A stretch of DNA of 64,000 nt from Streptomyces sp. WAC 01529 (GTDB lineage: Bacteria; Actinomycetota; Actinomycetes; Streptomycetales; Streptomycetaceae). Position numbers and translations under genes: made by a program. Numbering within the stretch: position 1 is the stretch's first letter; each line of letters begins with the position of its first letter. Under the pieces are notes generated by a model. That model was not told where the DNA came from, did not search any database, and worked only from the letters and a program-made list of their open reading frames with translations. The stretch lies in NCBI RefSeq assembly GCF_003945545.1, contig NZ_CP029617.1, forward strand, positions 5,317,001 to 5,381,000, written 5' to 3'. This document shows, in pieces, positions 35,695 through 43,292 of the stretch.

Positions 35695-36758
35695 GACTGC
35701 CTCTGTCGTGGCTGGGAGACGGTGCGGGACGGGGTGAGATCCAGGGCGGCGACGGTCTCGGCGGCGATGGCGGGCGCGAGCCGGTAGCCGGAGCCGCCGG
35801 CGGCCCCGGCGAGGACCAGGCCGGGCCGGAGTTCGGCGACGACGGGTTCGCGGCGGGGGCTGTAGGCGTCGCAGAAGACCCGGCCGGAGTCGCACCGGTC
35901 CACCAGACCGGGCGCGAAACGGCCGAGGACGGCCCGGGCGTCGTCGAGGTCGGACCGCTCGAGGACGAGGCCGACGTCGTCGGGGGAGACGTCCCAGCGG
36001 TCGCAGGTGTAGCTGAACAGGTAGTGGCCGCGCTCGTGGAGCGGCAGGAGGAAGGCGTCCTCGTCGTGGAAGACCGTGAGCGGGGCGTCGGGCCCCGGGG
36101 ACGAGGCGACGTGCGCGGCGACGATCTTCTTGACGCGCAGGCCGAGCGGGGCGACCAGGTCGGCCCAGGCGGGGTGCGCGATCCACGGGCCGGGGGCCAG
36201 GACGACCCGGCGGGCGAACAGCTGCCCCCCGTGGCCGAAAGTGAGGCGGTGGCCGTCGCCGTCGGCGGCGACTTCCGTGACCTCGGTGCCCTCCAGGACC
36301 GTCACCTGGTCGCGCAGCCGGGCAAGCACGCGGCCCGCGACGCCCTGGACGTCGGCGTAGTGGCACCCGTGCAGGGCCCACGCCCGGGCGCCCGCCGGAG
36401 CCGTCAGGCCGCGGTCCGGGTCGGCCGGGGAGGTCTCGTCACCGAGCCGCAGATAGGTGGCGCGGACGCCGTCGGCGTCGCCGGTGGCGACGACCGTGGC
36501 GCCCACTTCACGGATCGGCAGACCGAGTTCGCCGGCCAGCCGCTCCCACACCCGGTGGGAGTGGTCGGTCATGGACCTGACCCGCGCGGTCGCCCCGCGC
36601 GGGAAGTGGACACCGGCCGAGCGGCTGGAGGCCCCCTGGCCGATCAGACCGCGCTCCAGGACGGCGACGGTCGCCCCGGGGTGAGCCGCGACCGCTTCAT
36701 GGGCGATGAGCGCGCCGATGACTCCGCCGCCGACTATGGCGAGGTCTACCGTGTCCAC
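35691..36758 (-). CDS. DadA-like FAD oxidase cleaving N6-(carboxymethylamino)lysine (Spb39/Tri27 type)
   Basis: 355 aa, glycine-oxidase/D-amino-acid-dehydrogenase fold. Dinucleotide motif AIVGGGVIGALIAHEA at the N-terminus and LVLAGAAGGSGYRLAP at the C-terminal FAD contact. GTG start at 36758, 13 bp inside the hydroxylase 3' end. In characterised relatives it oxidises the C-N bond of the lysine-glycine hydrazine, releasing hydrazinoacetate and 2-aminoadipate 6-semialdehyde. Neighbours on both sides belong to the same three-enzyme module. Confidence 0.88.
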   Translation of the reverse strand: MDTVDLAIVGGGVIGALIAHEAVAAHPGATVAVLERGLIGQGASSRSAGVHFPRGATARVRSMTDHSHRVWERLAGELGLPIREVGATVVATGDADGVRATYLRLGDETSPADPDRGLTAPAGARAWALHGCHYADVQGVAGRVLARLRDQVTVLEGTEVTEVAADGDGHRLTFGHGGQLFARRVVLAPGPWIAHPAWADLVAPLGLRVKKIVAAHVASSPGPDAPLTVFHDEDAFLLPLHERGHYLFSYTCDRWDVSPDDVGLVLERSDLDDARAVLGRFAPGLVDRCDSGRVFCDAYSPRREPVVAELRPGLVLAGAAGGSGYRLAPAIAAETVAALDLTPSRTVSQPRQRQS

Positions 36759-38131
36759 TGAGTGCCCCGCCCGTTCTTCGCCGACCAGTCGATGAACGAC
36801 ATCGCGGGCTCGGGGGCGTTGAGGCCCCGCAGCCGGTTGGCGATGCGCTGGGCGCGCCAGGCGTTCAGGCTCAGGTTCACGTCGGGCAGGCCGCGCTGAC
36901 CGCGCACCGCGTTCTGCACGAAGATGTTGCGGTCCGGCGGGCCGTCCCAGCTGATCGCGTAGTCCTCGTCGACACGGACCTCGCCGTTCTCGGTCTCCAC
37001 GCGGTCCATCAGGGGCTCCAGGAACGCCTTGGGCGCGGGGCGGAAGCCGGTCGCCCACACCACCGCGTCGACCGGCAGGCACTGGCTCTGGCCCGACTCG
37101 TCGTTGTGGCGCAGCGACACCTCGAAGGTGCCGGTGCCCGTGCGGTCGGCGGACATGACGGTCCGGTTGGGCAGGAGCCCGAACCGGTGCTCGTCCCGCT
37201 CGATGAACTGCAGCCGGTACAGCTGCTGGTAGATCGCCCGCAGCGTCGACTCGGAGATCCCGTCCGAACTCAGCAGGTGGGCCGAGTTCAGCTCGGCGCG
37301 CTTGGCCTCCGACAGCCGGTAGAAGTAGTCGGAGTACCCCGGCATGTAGAAGTCGTTGGTGAACGTCGAGTCGTCGATCGGGAAGTAGTTGCGGCGCCTG
37401 GAGACCCACGAGACCCAGGCCGGACGCTCGGACTCGGGGCGCGAGATCAGGTCGAGGAACGCCTCGGCGCCGGACTGGCCGCCGCCGATCACGGCGACCC
37501 GCTTGCCCGCCAGTTCCTTCGCGTGGCTCAGGTACTGGCTGACGTGGAAGTGGCCCTTGCCCAGGTGCGGTTCGGCGAACTCGGGCACCCACGGGACGGT
37601 GCCGACGCCCACGGCGATGTTGTCGGCGGTGATCTGGCGGCGGTCGGTGGTGACGCGGAAGACCCCGTCGAAGTCGACCCGCTCGACGGACTCGGAGAAG
37701 ACCACGTTCTCGTTGGTCTCGGCCGCCCACGCCAGGTAGTTGCGGAACTCGTTGCGCGGCACCTCGGCGAACTGGGCGTTGAGGAAGTGGTACATCCGCC
37801 CGTGCTCGTGCAGGTACGACATGAACGAGAACCGGTTGGTCGGGTCGGAGAGGCTCACCAGGTCCTTGAAGATCGACACCTGGAGTGTCGCACCGGTGAT
37901 GAGCTGGTCGTCGTGCCAGGTGAAGCTCGGCTTGCGGTCGATGAAGAGGTTCGGCTGCTCCGGGTCGCCGTGCAGCAGTGCGGCCAGACCCAGGTTGGCC
38001 GGTCCCGCGCCGATGCCGATCAGCCGCTGGTGGCCGTTCTGCTCGGCGGAGCCGGACGCCGTCCTTGGCTTCGGTACAGGTCCCACGTCAAGTCCTTCCG
38101 GTGGAGGTGCAGGCTGTTGAGCCCGGTTCAC
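36746..38131 (-). CDS. Lysine N6-hydroxylase (Spb38/Tri26 type flavin monooxygenase)
   Basis: 461 aa, IucD/SidA-like N-hydroxylating monooxygenase. FAD site IGIGAGPANLGLAALL, NADPH site VAVIGGGQSGAEAFLDL, and ATGFRPAP near residue 375. GTG start overlaps the upstream stop (GTGA). It hydroxylates the side-chain amine of lysine to N6-hydroxylysine, the electrophilic nitrogen for N-N bond formation by the next-but-one gene product. Siderophore function is unlikely because no siderophore ligase is present. Confidence 0.9.
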   Translation of the reverse strand: MNRAQQPAPPPEGLDVGPVPKPRTASGSAEQNGHQRLIGIGAGPANLGLAALLHGDPEQPNLFIDRKPSFTWHDDQLITGATLQVSIFKDLVSLSDPTNRFSFMSYLHEHGRMYHFLNAQFAEVPRNEFRNYLAWAAETNENVVFSESVERVDFDGVFRVTTDRRQITADNIAVGVGTVPWVPEFAEPHLGKGHFHVSQYLSHAKELAGKRVAVIGGGQSGAEAFLDLISRPESERPAWVSWVSRRRNYFPIDDSTFTNDFYMPGYSDYFYRLSEAKRAELNSAHLLSSDGISESTLRAIYQQLYRLQFIERDEHRFGLLPNRTVMSADRTGTGTFEVSLRHNDESGQSQCLPVDAVVWATGFRPAPKAFLEPLMDRVETENGEVRVDEDYAISWDGPPDRNIFVQNAVRGQRGLPDVNLSLNAWRAQRIANRLRGLNAPEPAMSFIDWSAKNGRGTQWTR

Positions 38132-39309
38132 GACGCCTTGGCGGGGTCTGGTGCGGGCGGGCTTGTGGATTGGAAAGTGCAGGTGAGGCCGGTGGCGGCG
38201 AGCTGGTCGAGCCAGCGGCTCGCGTCCTCGGTCGCGGCGGCGGCCCGGTGCAGGCCGGGCGGCAGGGCGGCGGCGAGCACGCGCCGGATGCCGGCGGCGG
38301 CGGTGGTCGAGACGCACCGGGCCATCGCGGTGTCGGTGTCGTCGCCGGTCACGTCGAGCCGGTATCGGCCGGACCAGTGCCGGCCGCCGCCCTCGACGTC
38401 CAGGCCGACGGTGAGCACGACGCGGTCGCGGTCGGCGGCGGTGGTCGGATGCCGCTCGGCCAGTTCGTCGGCGAGGGCAGCGAGACGCTCGCGATCGCCG
38501 GAGGCGACGGTGTCGAAGACGCTCTTCCACGCCGCCCGCCACCCCTGGGGGCGCAGCGTGCCGCGGACGAAGGCGTCGGTGCGCCAGCCCTCGGGGAAGC
38601 CGTACTGGTCGATGAAGCCGACGCTGTCGCGGTTGGGGTAGACCTCGAAGGCCTCGCCGTCGAGCACGAGTTCCTCGGTGTCCTCCCAGGGCCGCTCGAC
38701 CTCGCGCACCTGGCCGTCGCGCACATAGCGGGCGGGGGAGGCGAGGGCGGTCAGCACGCCGAGCGGGGCCCAGCTGAACTGGTAGCGGAACTCGTTCGGT
38801 TCGGCGGGGATGCCTCCGCAGTACGAGGTCAGCGAGACGCGCTCGGCGTGGTCGCCGACCGTCTCGCGCGCCCGGGCGACGAGCAGGTGCGTCATGAGGT
38901 GGTCGATGCCGGGGTCGAGTCCGGCTTCGGTGAGGACCACCAGGCGCCGCTCGGCCGCCTCTCGCGCCAGTTCCTCGATCTCGGGAGTGGTGTAGCTGGT
39001 GCAGGCGAAGTGGGCACCGGCGTCGATCGCGGTGCGCAGCAGGCCGGGGTGGTGGGCGGCCGGGAGCATCGAGACGAGTACGTCACCGGGGCGCAGGGTG
39101 CCCGCGAGGTCGTCGCGGCCCAGACCGCGTACCTGTACTCGGGCTCGGGGGGCGAGGGCGTCGAGGCGGGCGGCGGCGCGTTCCCGCGTACGGCCCCACA
39201 GGACGACCTCGGCTCCTTGGCCCAGCAGGTCGAGTCCGGTACGGCCGGTCGACAGACCGGTGCCGACCCAGTGGACCGTCCCGGTGGGCGGGACGGGAAG
39301 CTCAGACAT
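38128..39309 (-). CDS. Saccharopine reductase-like dehydrogenase (glutamate-forming type)
   Basis: 393 aa. Rossmann start VHWVGTGLSTGRTGLDLL, then a saccharopine-reductase-like C-terminal catalytic domain (AGLDPGIDHLMTHLLV, TSYCGGIPAEPNEFRYQFSW). ATG at 39309 chosen; a GTG lies immediately before it. Family members reduce the imine of 2-aminoadipate semialdehyde and glutamate to saccharopine. In this operon it could collect the semialdehyde released by the FAD oxidase and start its return to lysine. Confidence 0.8.
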   Translation of the reverse strand: MSELPVPPTGTVHWVGTGLSTGRTGLDLLGQGAEVVLWGRTRERAAARLDALAPRARVQVRGLGRDDLAGTLRPGDVLVSMLPAAHHPGLLRTAIDAGAHFACTSYTTPEIEELAREAAERRLVVLTEAGLDPGIDHLMTHLLVARARETVGDHAERVSLTSYCGGIPAEPNEFRYQFSWAPLGVLTALASPARYVRDGQVREVERPWEDTEELVLDGEAFEVYPNRDSVGFIDQYGFPEGWRTDAFVRGTLRPQGWRAAWKSVFDTVASGDRERLAALADELAERHPTTAADRDRVVLTVGLDVEGGGRHWSGRYRLDVTGDDTDTAMARCVSTTAAAGIRRVLAAALPPGLHRAAAATEDASRWLDQLAATGLTCTFQSTSPPAPDPAKAS

Positions 39310-40333
39310 CACGCGGACCTCTCTCGCTCACTGCGGTGTGAAAGGCTCGGCGGCTGCGTTCCCAGCAGTCGCCGTCGGGCAACCGCGGCAGGTGCGCGGC
39401 CAGTTGGGTGGAGAAGTCGTCGCTTGCCTCGCGCGGCAGCAGGGAGGGGAGGTTGTCGATGGCGATGACCGCGAGCCCGTCGGCGACGGCGCGGACCGGC
39501 TCGTCCCAGCTGGTGAGGCGGTCGTAGACCGGCAGCAGATGGGCGGGGCCGCCGACGTCGCAGGTGACGTCCACGACGAGCGAGAGGCGGCGGTCGGCGC
39601 GCAGGTGCTCGGGGGCGAGGAAGGGCTCGCCGGGCTCGGTGAGCTGGACCGCGTTGATGAGGATGTCGTGGTCGAGCAGGGCGTCGCGGTCGAGGTCGGC
39701 GGTCTCGGCCAGGTCCCACAGGGTCACGTCGACGCCCGTACGTTCGAGAGCGGCGCGGGCGCCCTGGCCGCAGCGTCCACGGGCGCCGATGATGAGGACG
39801 CGCGGCGGGCGCGCGAGCGGGCCGAGGGAGTCGTCGAGCACGGCCTTGGTGGTCGGCCGCAGCGGTCCTTGCAGGTCGCCGGTCCACTGCCGGACCGCGA
39901 GCGCGGCGCCGATGTAGCCGGCCCAGTGGCCGAAGGCGGCGAGGCGCCGTCCGTCGGCGTCGGTGAGGTACTCCAGGTCGAGGATCTCGCCGCCGCCGGT
40001 CACGAAGCGGTCCAGGAGTTCTTGGGCGCCCCGCTGTCCCTTGTAGGCGTGTGCGAAGTACAGGTGGCGGCCGCCGAGCGGGGCGGTGTCCGCGGGGAGC
40101 GCCTTGAGCCCGAGGACGCAGGCGTCGGCGGGCGCGCCGGTCCAGGAGCCGGCCGGGGCGGGCCGGGCACCGGCGTCGAGGTAGGCGTCGATCGGGTGGC
40201 AGCGTACGGGCGAGTGCTCGACGGTCACCTGCGCGCCCTGCTTGACGAGCGTGGCGGTGTCGGCGGGGGTCAGGGGGGTGCGCTGCTCGCCGGGGTGGGT
40301 CTCGGCGCGCAGCCACAGGTGTGGTGGCGTCAT
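39302..40333 (-). CDS. Saccharopine dehydrogenase, lysine-forming type
   Basis: 343 aa, AlaDH/PNT-like N-terminal domain. LRAETHPGEQRTPLTP, Lys in GLKALPAD and His in YFAHAYKGQRG correspond to the catalytic Lys/His of yeast Lys1; FGHWAGYIGAALA is the conserved FG(Y/H)WxGY block; Rossmann motif VLIIGARGRCGQGA. It oxidatively splits saccharopine to lysine and 2-oxoglutarate. Actinobacteria make lysine through diaminopimelate, so this pair is not needed for ordinary lysine synthesis, supporting a cluster-specific recycling role. Confidence 0.85.
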   Translation of the reverse strand: MTPPHLWLRAETHPGEQRTPLTPADTATLVKQGAQVTVEHSPVRCHPIDAYLDAGARPAPAGSWTGAPADACVLGLKALPADTAPLGGRHLYFAHAYKGQRGAQELLDRFVTGGGEILDLEYLTDADGRRLAAFGHWAGYIGAALAVRQWTGDLQGPLRPTTKAVLDDSLGPLARPPRVLIIGARGRCGQGARAALERTGVDVTLWDLAETADLDRDALLDHDILINAVQLTEPGEPFLAPEHLRADRRLSLVVDVTCDVGGPAHLLPVYDRLTSWDEPVRAVADGLAVIAIDNLPSLLPREASDDFSTQLAAHLPRLPDGDCWERSRRAFHTAVSERGPRDV

Positions 40334-40374
40334 GGGTGTCTTCCCTTGTCGAGCCTGGGGGCGGATGGGGCCGT

Positions 40375-41526
40375 TTACAGGGCGTCGGCGATCGTCATCT
40401 CGATCACTTCCGATGACCCCTCGTAGATGCGCAGGGAACGGATCTGGCGGTAGAGCCGCTCCATCACGCTGCCGGAGACGAGCCCGGCGGCGCCGAGTAT
40501 CTGGACGGCGGCGTCGACGATCTCTCCGGCGGCCTCGGTGCTGTAGAGCTTGGCGGTCGAGGAGTGCTTGGCGTGGTCGAGACCGGCGTCCATCGCCCAG
40601 GCGGCGCGGGCGGTCAGCAGGGAGGAGGCCGCGAGTTTCACGTCCATGCCGGCGAGGGAGGCCTTGACGAGCTGGAGGTCCCCGAGCCTGCCCCCGTAGG
40701 CCTTGCGGGTACGGGCGTGGTCGCGGGCGAGCCGGAAGGCGCGCCTGGCGAAGCCGATCGCGGCGGCCGCCACGGTCGCCCGGGCCCGTTCGAGCACGTC
40801 GAGGGCGACCACGAGGCCCTGGCCGCGTTCGCCGAGCACGGCCTCGGGGCCCACGCGGCAGTCGGTGAAGGTCAGTTCGGCCCAGGAGCGGGGCGCGATC
40901 GCACCGATGGGCTCGGCCTTGAAGCCGGGGGTGTCGCAGTCGACGAGGAAGGTGGTCAGGCCCAGCGGTCCCGGGCCGTCCCCGGTGCGGGCCAGGACGA
41001 CGCAGACGTCGGCGATGTCGCCCTGCGCGATCCACGTCTTGGTGCCGTTGAGGACGAACCCGTCGCCGTCGGGGGTCGCTTCGAGGACCACGGCGGCGAG
41101 GTCGGAGCCCGCGCCGGGCTCGGAGACGGCCAGCGCCCCCGCGCTCGTCCCGTCGGCCAGGCCGGGCAGGTAGCGGCCGCGCTGCTCGTCGCTGCCGTGG
41201 CGGATGATCGCGGCGGCGGTCAGCTCCTGGATCGAGTAGGTGAAGTCGGCCAGGTCCTCGTGGTACGCCAGGGCCTGGCGCCTGAGGCACAGGGACCGGA
41301 CGTCGGAGTCGTCCTGGCCGGGGTCGAGGTGGCGCAGCCGGCCCGACTGACCCAGTTCGGTGAGCATGGCCCGGCCGGTGGCGGCGGGGTCGGTGGCGTC
41401 GAGCCCCGCCCACGCCTCGGCCCGCTCCCCGCACCAGCGCGCCATCTCGTCGGCGAGGGCGCGGTGGGAGTCGTCGAACAGGGGCAGGGCGAGGACATCG
41501 GCATCGAACACTTCGGAGAGACTCAT
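40375..41526 (-). CDS. Acyl-CoA dehydrogenase-like flavoprotein (Tri22-like role)
   Basis: 383 aa, full-length. AVSEPGAGSDLA (FAD/substrate loop), KTWIAQGDIADV, FGxR-type HARTRKAYGGRLGDLQ and the catalytic Glu in RIYEGSSEVIEM. ATG at 41526; the longer frame reads into the promoter. First gene of the 11-gene hydrazine operon. In triacsin synthesis, as I recall, an acyl-CoA dehydrogenase-like enzyme oxidises carrier-bound acylated hydrazinoacetate to the hydrazone; the same step is likely here. Confidence 0.85.
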   Translation of the reverse strand: MSLSEVFDADVLALPLFDDSHRALADEMARWCGERAEAWAGLDATDPAATGRAMLTELGQSGRLRHLDPGQDDSDVRSLCLRRQALAYHEDLADFTYSIQELTAAAIIRHGSDEQRGRYLPGLADGTSAGALAVSEPGAGSDLAAVVLEATPDGDGFVLNGTKTWIAQGDIADVCVVLARTGDGPGPLGLTTFLVDCDTPGFKAEPIGAIAPRSWAELTFTDCRVGPEAVLGERGQGLVVALDVLERARATVAAAAIGFARRAFRLARDHARTRKAYGGRLGDLQLVKASLAGMDVKLAASSLLTARAAWAMDAGLDHAKHSSTAKLYSTEAAGEIVDAAVQILGAAGLVSGSVMERLYRQIRSLRIYEGSSEVIEMTIADAL

Positions 41527-41594
41527 CGTGATCCTCACTCGGCTGGTCAGCACGGCGACTGGCCTTTCGAAAGGCGGTCCGTCGCGTGGAAAGG

Positions 41595-41697
41595 ACGCTA
41601 CGGCCACCCCCTCATCAGGAGCGTCCGCGAGAAGTTCATCCACCGGGACGTATGGCGGTTACCGCGCTTCCCGGCGAGTGCGCATCTCGCTTACGCG
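41595..41697 (+). promoter_or_regulatory. Cluster element copy C: promoter region of the hydrazine operon
   Basis: Plus-strand orientation, same spacing: CTACG at 41598, GCGTCCGCGAGAAG, GGTTACCGC, GTGCG at 41678, then CATCTCGCTTACGCG ending 41697. The left arm has -10-like TAGCGT (complement of 41595-41600), 69 bp from the dehydrogenase start at 41526. Unlike the other four copies, no rightward gene follows; the right arm points into the 3' end of a minus-strand gene. This suggests the left arm is the essential promoter. Confidence 0.7.
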
Positions 41698-41715
41698 CTT
41701 ACTCCGTACGCGCGC

Positions 41716-43065
41716 CTACTCCGTACTCGGGCCGACATGGAATCCGGACCCGAGGAGCGCTCCGAGATCGCGGTTGAGCACATCGATGTCACCGTCCGCG
41801 GGGGCACAACGGGTGAGCAGCCCGCCATATCCGGACGTCATCAGAACCACGCCCCAGTTGACGATCCAGGGCCGCGTCTCGCCGTCCGGCTGCGGAAAGG
41901 GCTCGGGGACGGCGTGGATTCGCTTCTGCACTACATAAGGGCCGTCCATGGCATCGACCAGTATCCTGCGCCAGTCCTCCGGAGTGACCTCCGGTGACCA
42001 GCCGGGGACAATTCCCTGTCCGCCGTACAACAGGGTGGGTTTGAGGATGAGTTCCTGCTGATGTGCCACCGCGTGATCCAGCAGTGAACCCTCGGTGCCG
42101 TCCTCCAGGACGACGGGTTCGGAAGTCACCGGGGAGGTCCAGGGAATCAGCCGGTCGATGACGGCCAGTTCCTCGTCGGAGAAGAGTTTCCGGTGCGCGC
42201 GGTCGGAGAGCATGGCCAGCGACGCCTTGCTTCCGTACAGTTCCGACTCGAGTGAGGTGAACATGCGTACCTCACCGTCTTCCAGCGCCCCGAGCAGGGG
42301 TTCCAGCAACGCGTCGACGTTGTCGTCGAGCAGGTCCTGCATCATGAATTGCCGGTAGACGATGTCGACGGGGCGATCGCCCAGCCACAGCCTGCCGTCC
42401 CGCCGCTCCAGCTGCCCGACGTGGCACGGGTGCGCGTCGAGGCCGTGGTCGCTCCACAGCTTGACGAGGGCGTTCATGTACGGCGCGAGCTCCGTCAGGT
42501 TCGCCGGCCATTCGGTGAGGGCGACGACGGGCCGGTCATCGGGCGCAAGGCCCATCTCGTGCCGGAACGTGCGGACTTGTTCGACGACCGTGTCGACGTA
42601 ACGGAGATTCTCCTCCGCGGCGAAGGGGCCGAACTCGGGGTCCGCCAGCATTTCCCGGCACATGTCCCCGTTCTCGTAGCCGATCGTGCTGCCGATGTTG
42701 AATTCCATGAGGCGGAAATCGAATCGGTCGTGGTAGAGATCCGCTCGCCCCATGCTGGTCAACGCGTCCGGCATGGCGGCGGAACAACGCTCGACGGCGC
42801 GGACCTGTCCTTCGTCCATTCCGTTGGCGCGGGCGAACGCGCCGATGTCGCCGCCGAACAGAAGTCCCGGAAGGCGGTAGAGCGCACCGCGCAGCACTTC
42901 CAGATCCCTGGTCAGCCGCTGTATCTCCGCCGCGCCGAGGAAGACCGGGCGGGGCGCGTATTTCCCTCCGTAGCAGACACGGGCGAACTCGCTCTCGTGT
43001 GCCGGACGCAGGGGCCTCCCTACCTTCTCCAGGTACCTCTCGGTCAGTGCGAGATCGCGTGACAT
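41716..43065 (-). CDS. Glutathionylspermidine-synthase-like/circularly permuted ATP-grasp protein
   Basis: 449 aa. I recognise a permuted ATP-grasp pattern: RFDFRLMEFNIGSTIGYENG early (acidic/Asn metal-site type), later KPTLLYGGQGIVPGW (glycine-rich ATP loop with Lys) and GPYVVQKRIHAVPEP. Such proteins form amide bonds using ATP, but no family member I know gives the substrate. It is a single-gene leftward transcript from the right arm of element D, lying between two cluster elements. It is the fourth ATP-grasp-type ligase of the cluster. Confidence 0.68.
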   Translation of the reverse strand: MSRDLALTERYLEKVGRPLRPAHESEFARVCYGGKYAPRPVFLGAAEIQRLTRDLEVLRGALYRLPGLLFGGDIGAFARANGMDEGQVRAVERCSAAMPDALTSMGRADLYHDRFDFRLMEFNIGSTIGYENGDMCREMLADPEFGPFAAEENLRYVDTVVEQVRTFRHEMGLAPDDRPVVALTEWPANLTELAPYMNALVKLWSDHGLDAHPCHVGQLERRDGRLWLGDRPVDIVYRQFMMQDLLDDNVDALLEPLLGALEDGEVRMFTSLESELYGSKASLAMLSDRAHRKLFSDEELAVIDRLIPWTSPVTSEPVVLEDGTEGSLLDHAVAHQQELILKPTLLYGGQGIVPGWSPEVTPEDWRRILVDAMDGPYVVQKRIHAVPEPFPQPDGETRPWIVNWGVVLMTSGYGGLLTRCAPADGDIDVLNRDLGALLGSGFHVGPSTE

Positions 43066-43121
43066 CTGCTGTGGTTCCCCTCTCTTGCGTTCACCGAGGG
43101 TGGCATGTGCGGGGTTCGCCG

Positions 43122-43224
43122 CGAGTAATCGGAGCGCGTAGTCGAACGGTGGGAAAGTCAGTGCGGTGCGTCCTTCGGAATGCGTTTGTCGCGGACGCGG
43201 GCGATGCGGGCGGACTCGTAGTTT
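43122..43224 (-). promoter_or_regulatory. Cluster element copy D: between the ATP-grasp-like gene and lysY copy 2
   Basis: Minus-strand orientation. CTACG at 43221, GCGTCCGCGACAAACGCATTC, GGACGCACCGCACTGACTTTC, CTACG at 43141, CTCCGATTACTCG ending 43122; the two CTACG blocks are 80 bp apart. The arm facing lysY has -10-like TAGTTT (43219-43224), 80 bp from the GTG start. It serves lysY-lysZ-cysC-cysD-cysN to the right and the ATP-grasp-like gene to the left. Confidence 0.75.
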
Positions 43225-43292
43225 TCCTTCGCATGGGTGGGCGGTTCGGACCGGAGGGAGTTGTCGTGACGGGTCGGTGTATGTCGGTGTGG

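Noticed and set aside
36746..38131. Siderophore biosynthesis (ornithine/lysine hydroxylase).
   Set aside because: No IucA/IucC-type synthetase, acyltransferase set or siderophore transporter nearby; the operon context is hydrazine formation.
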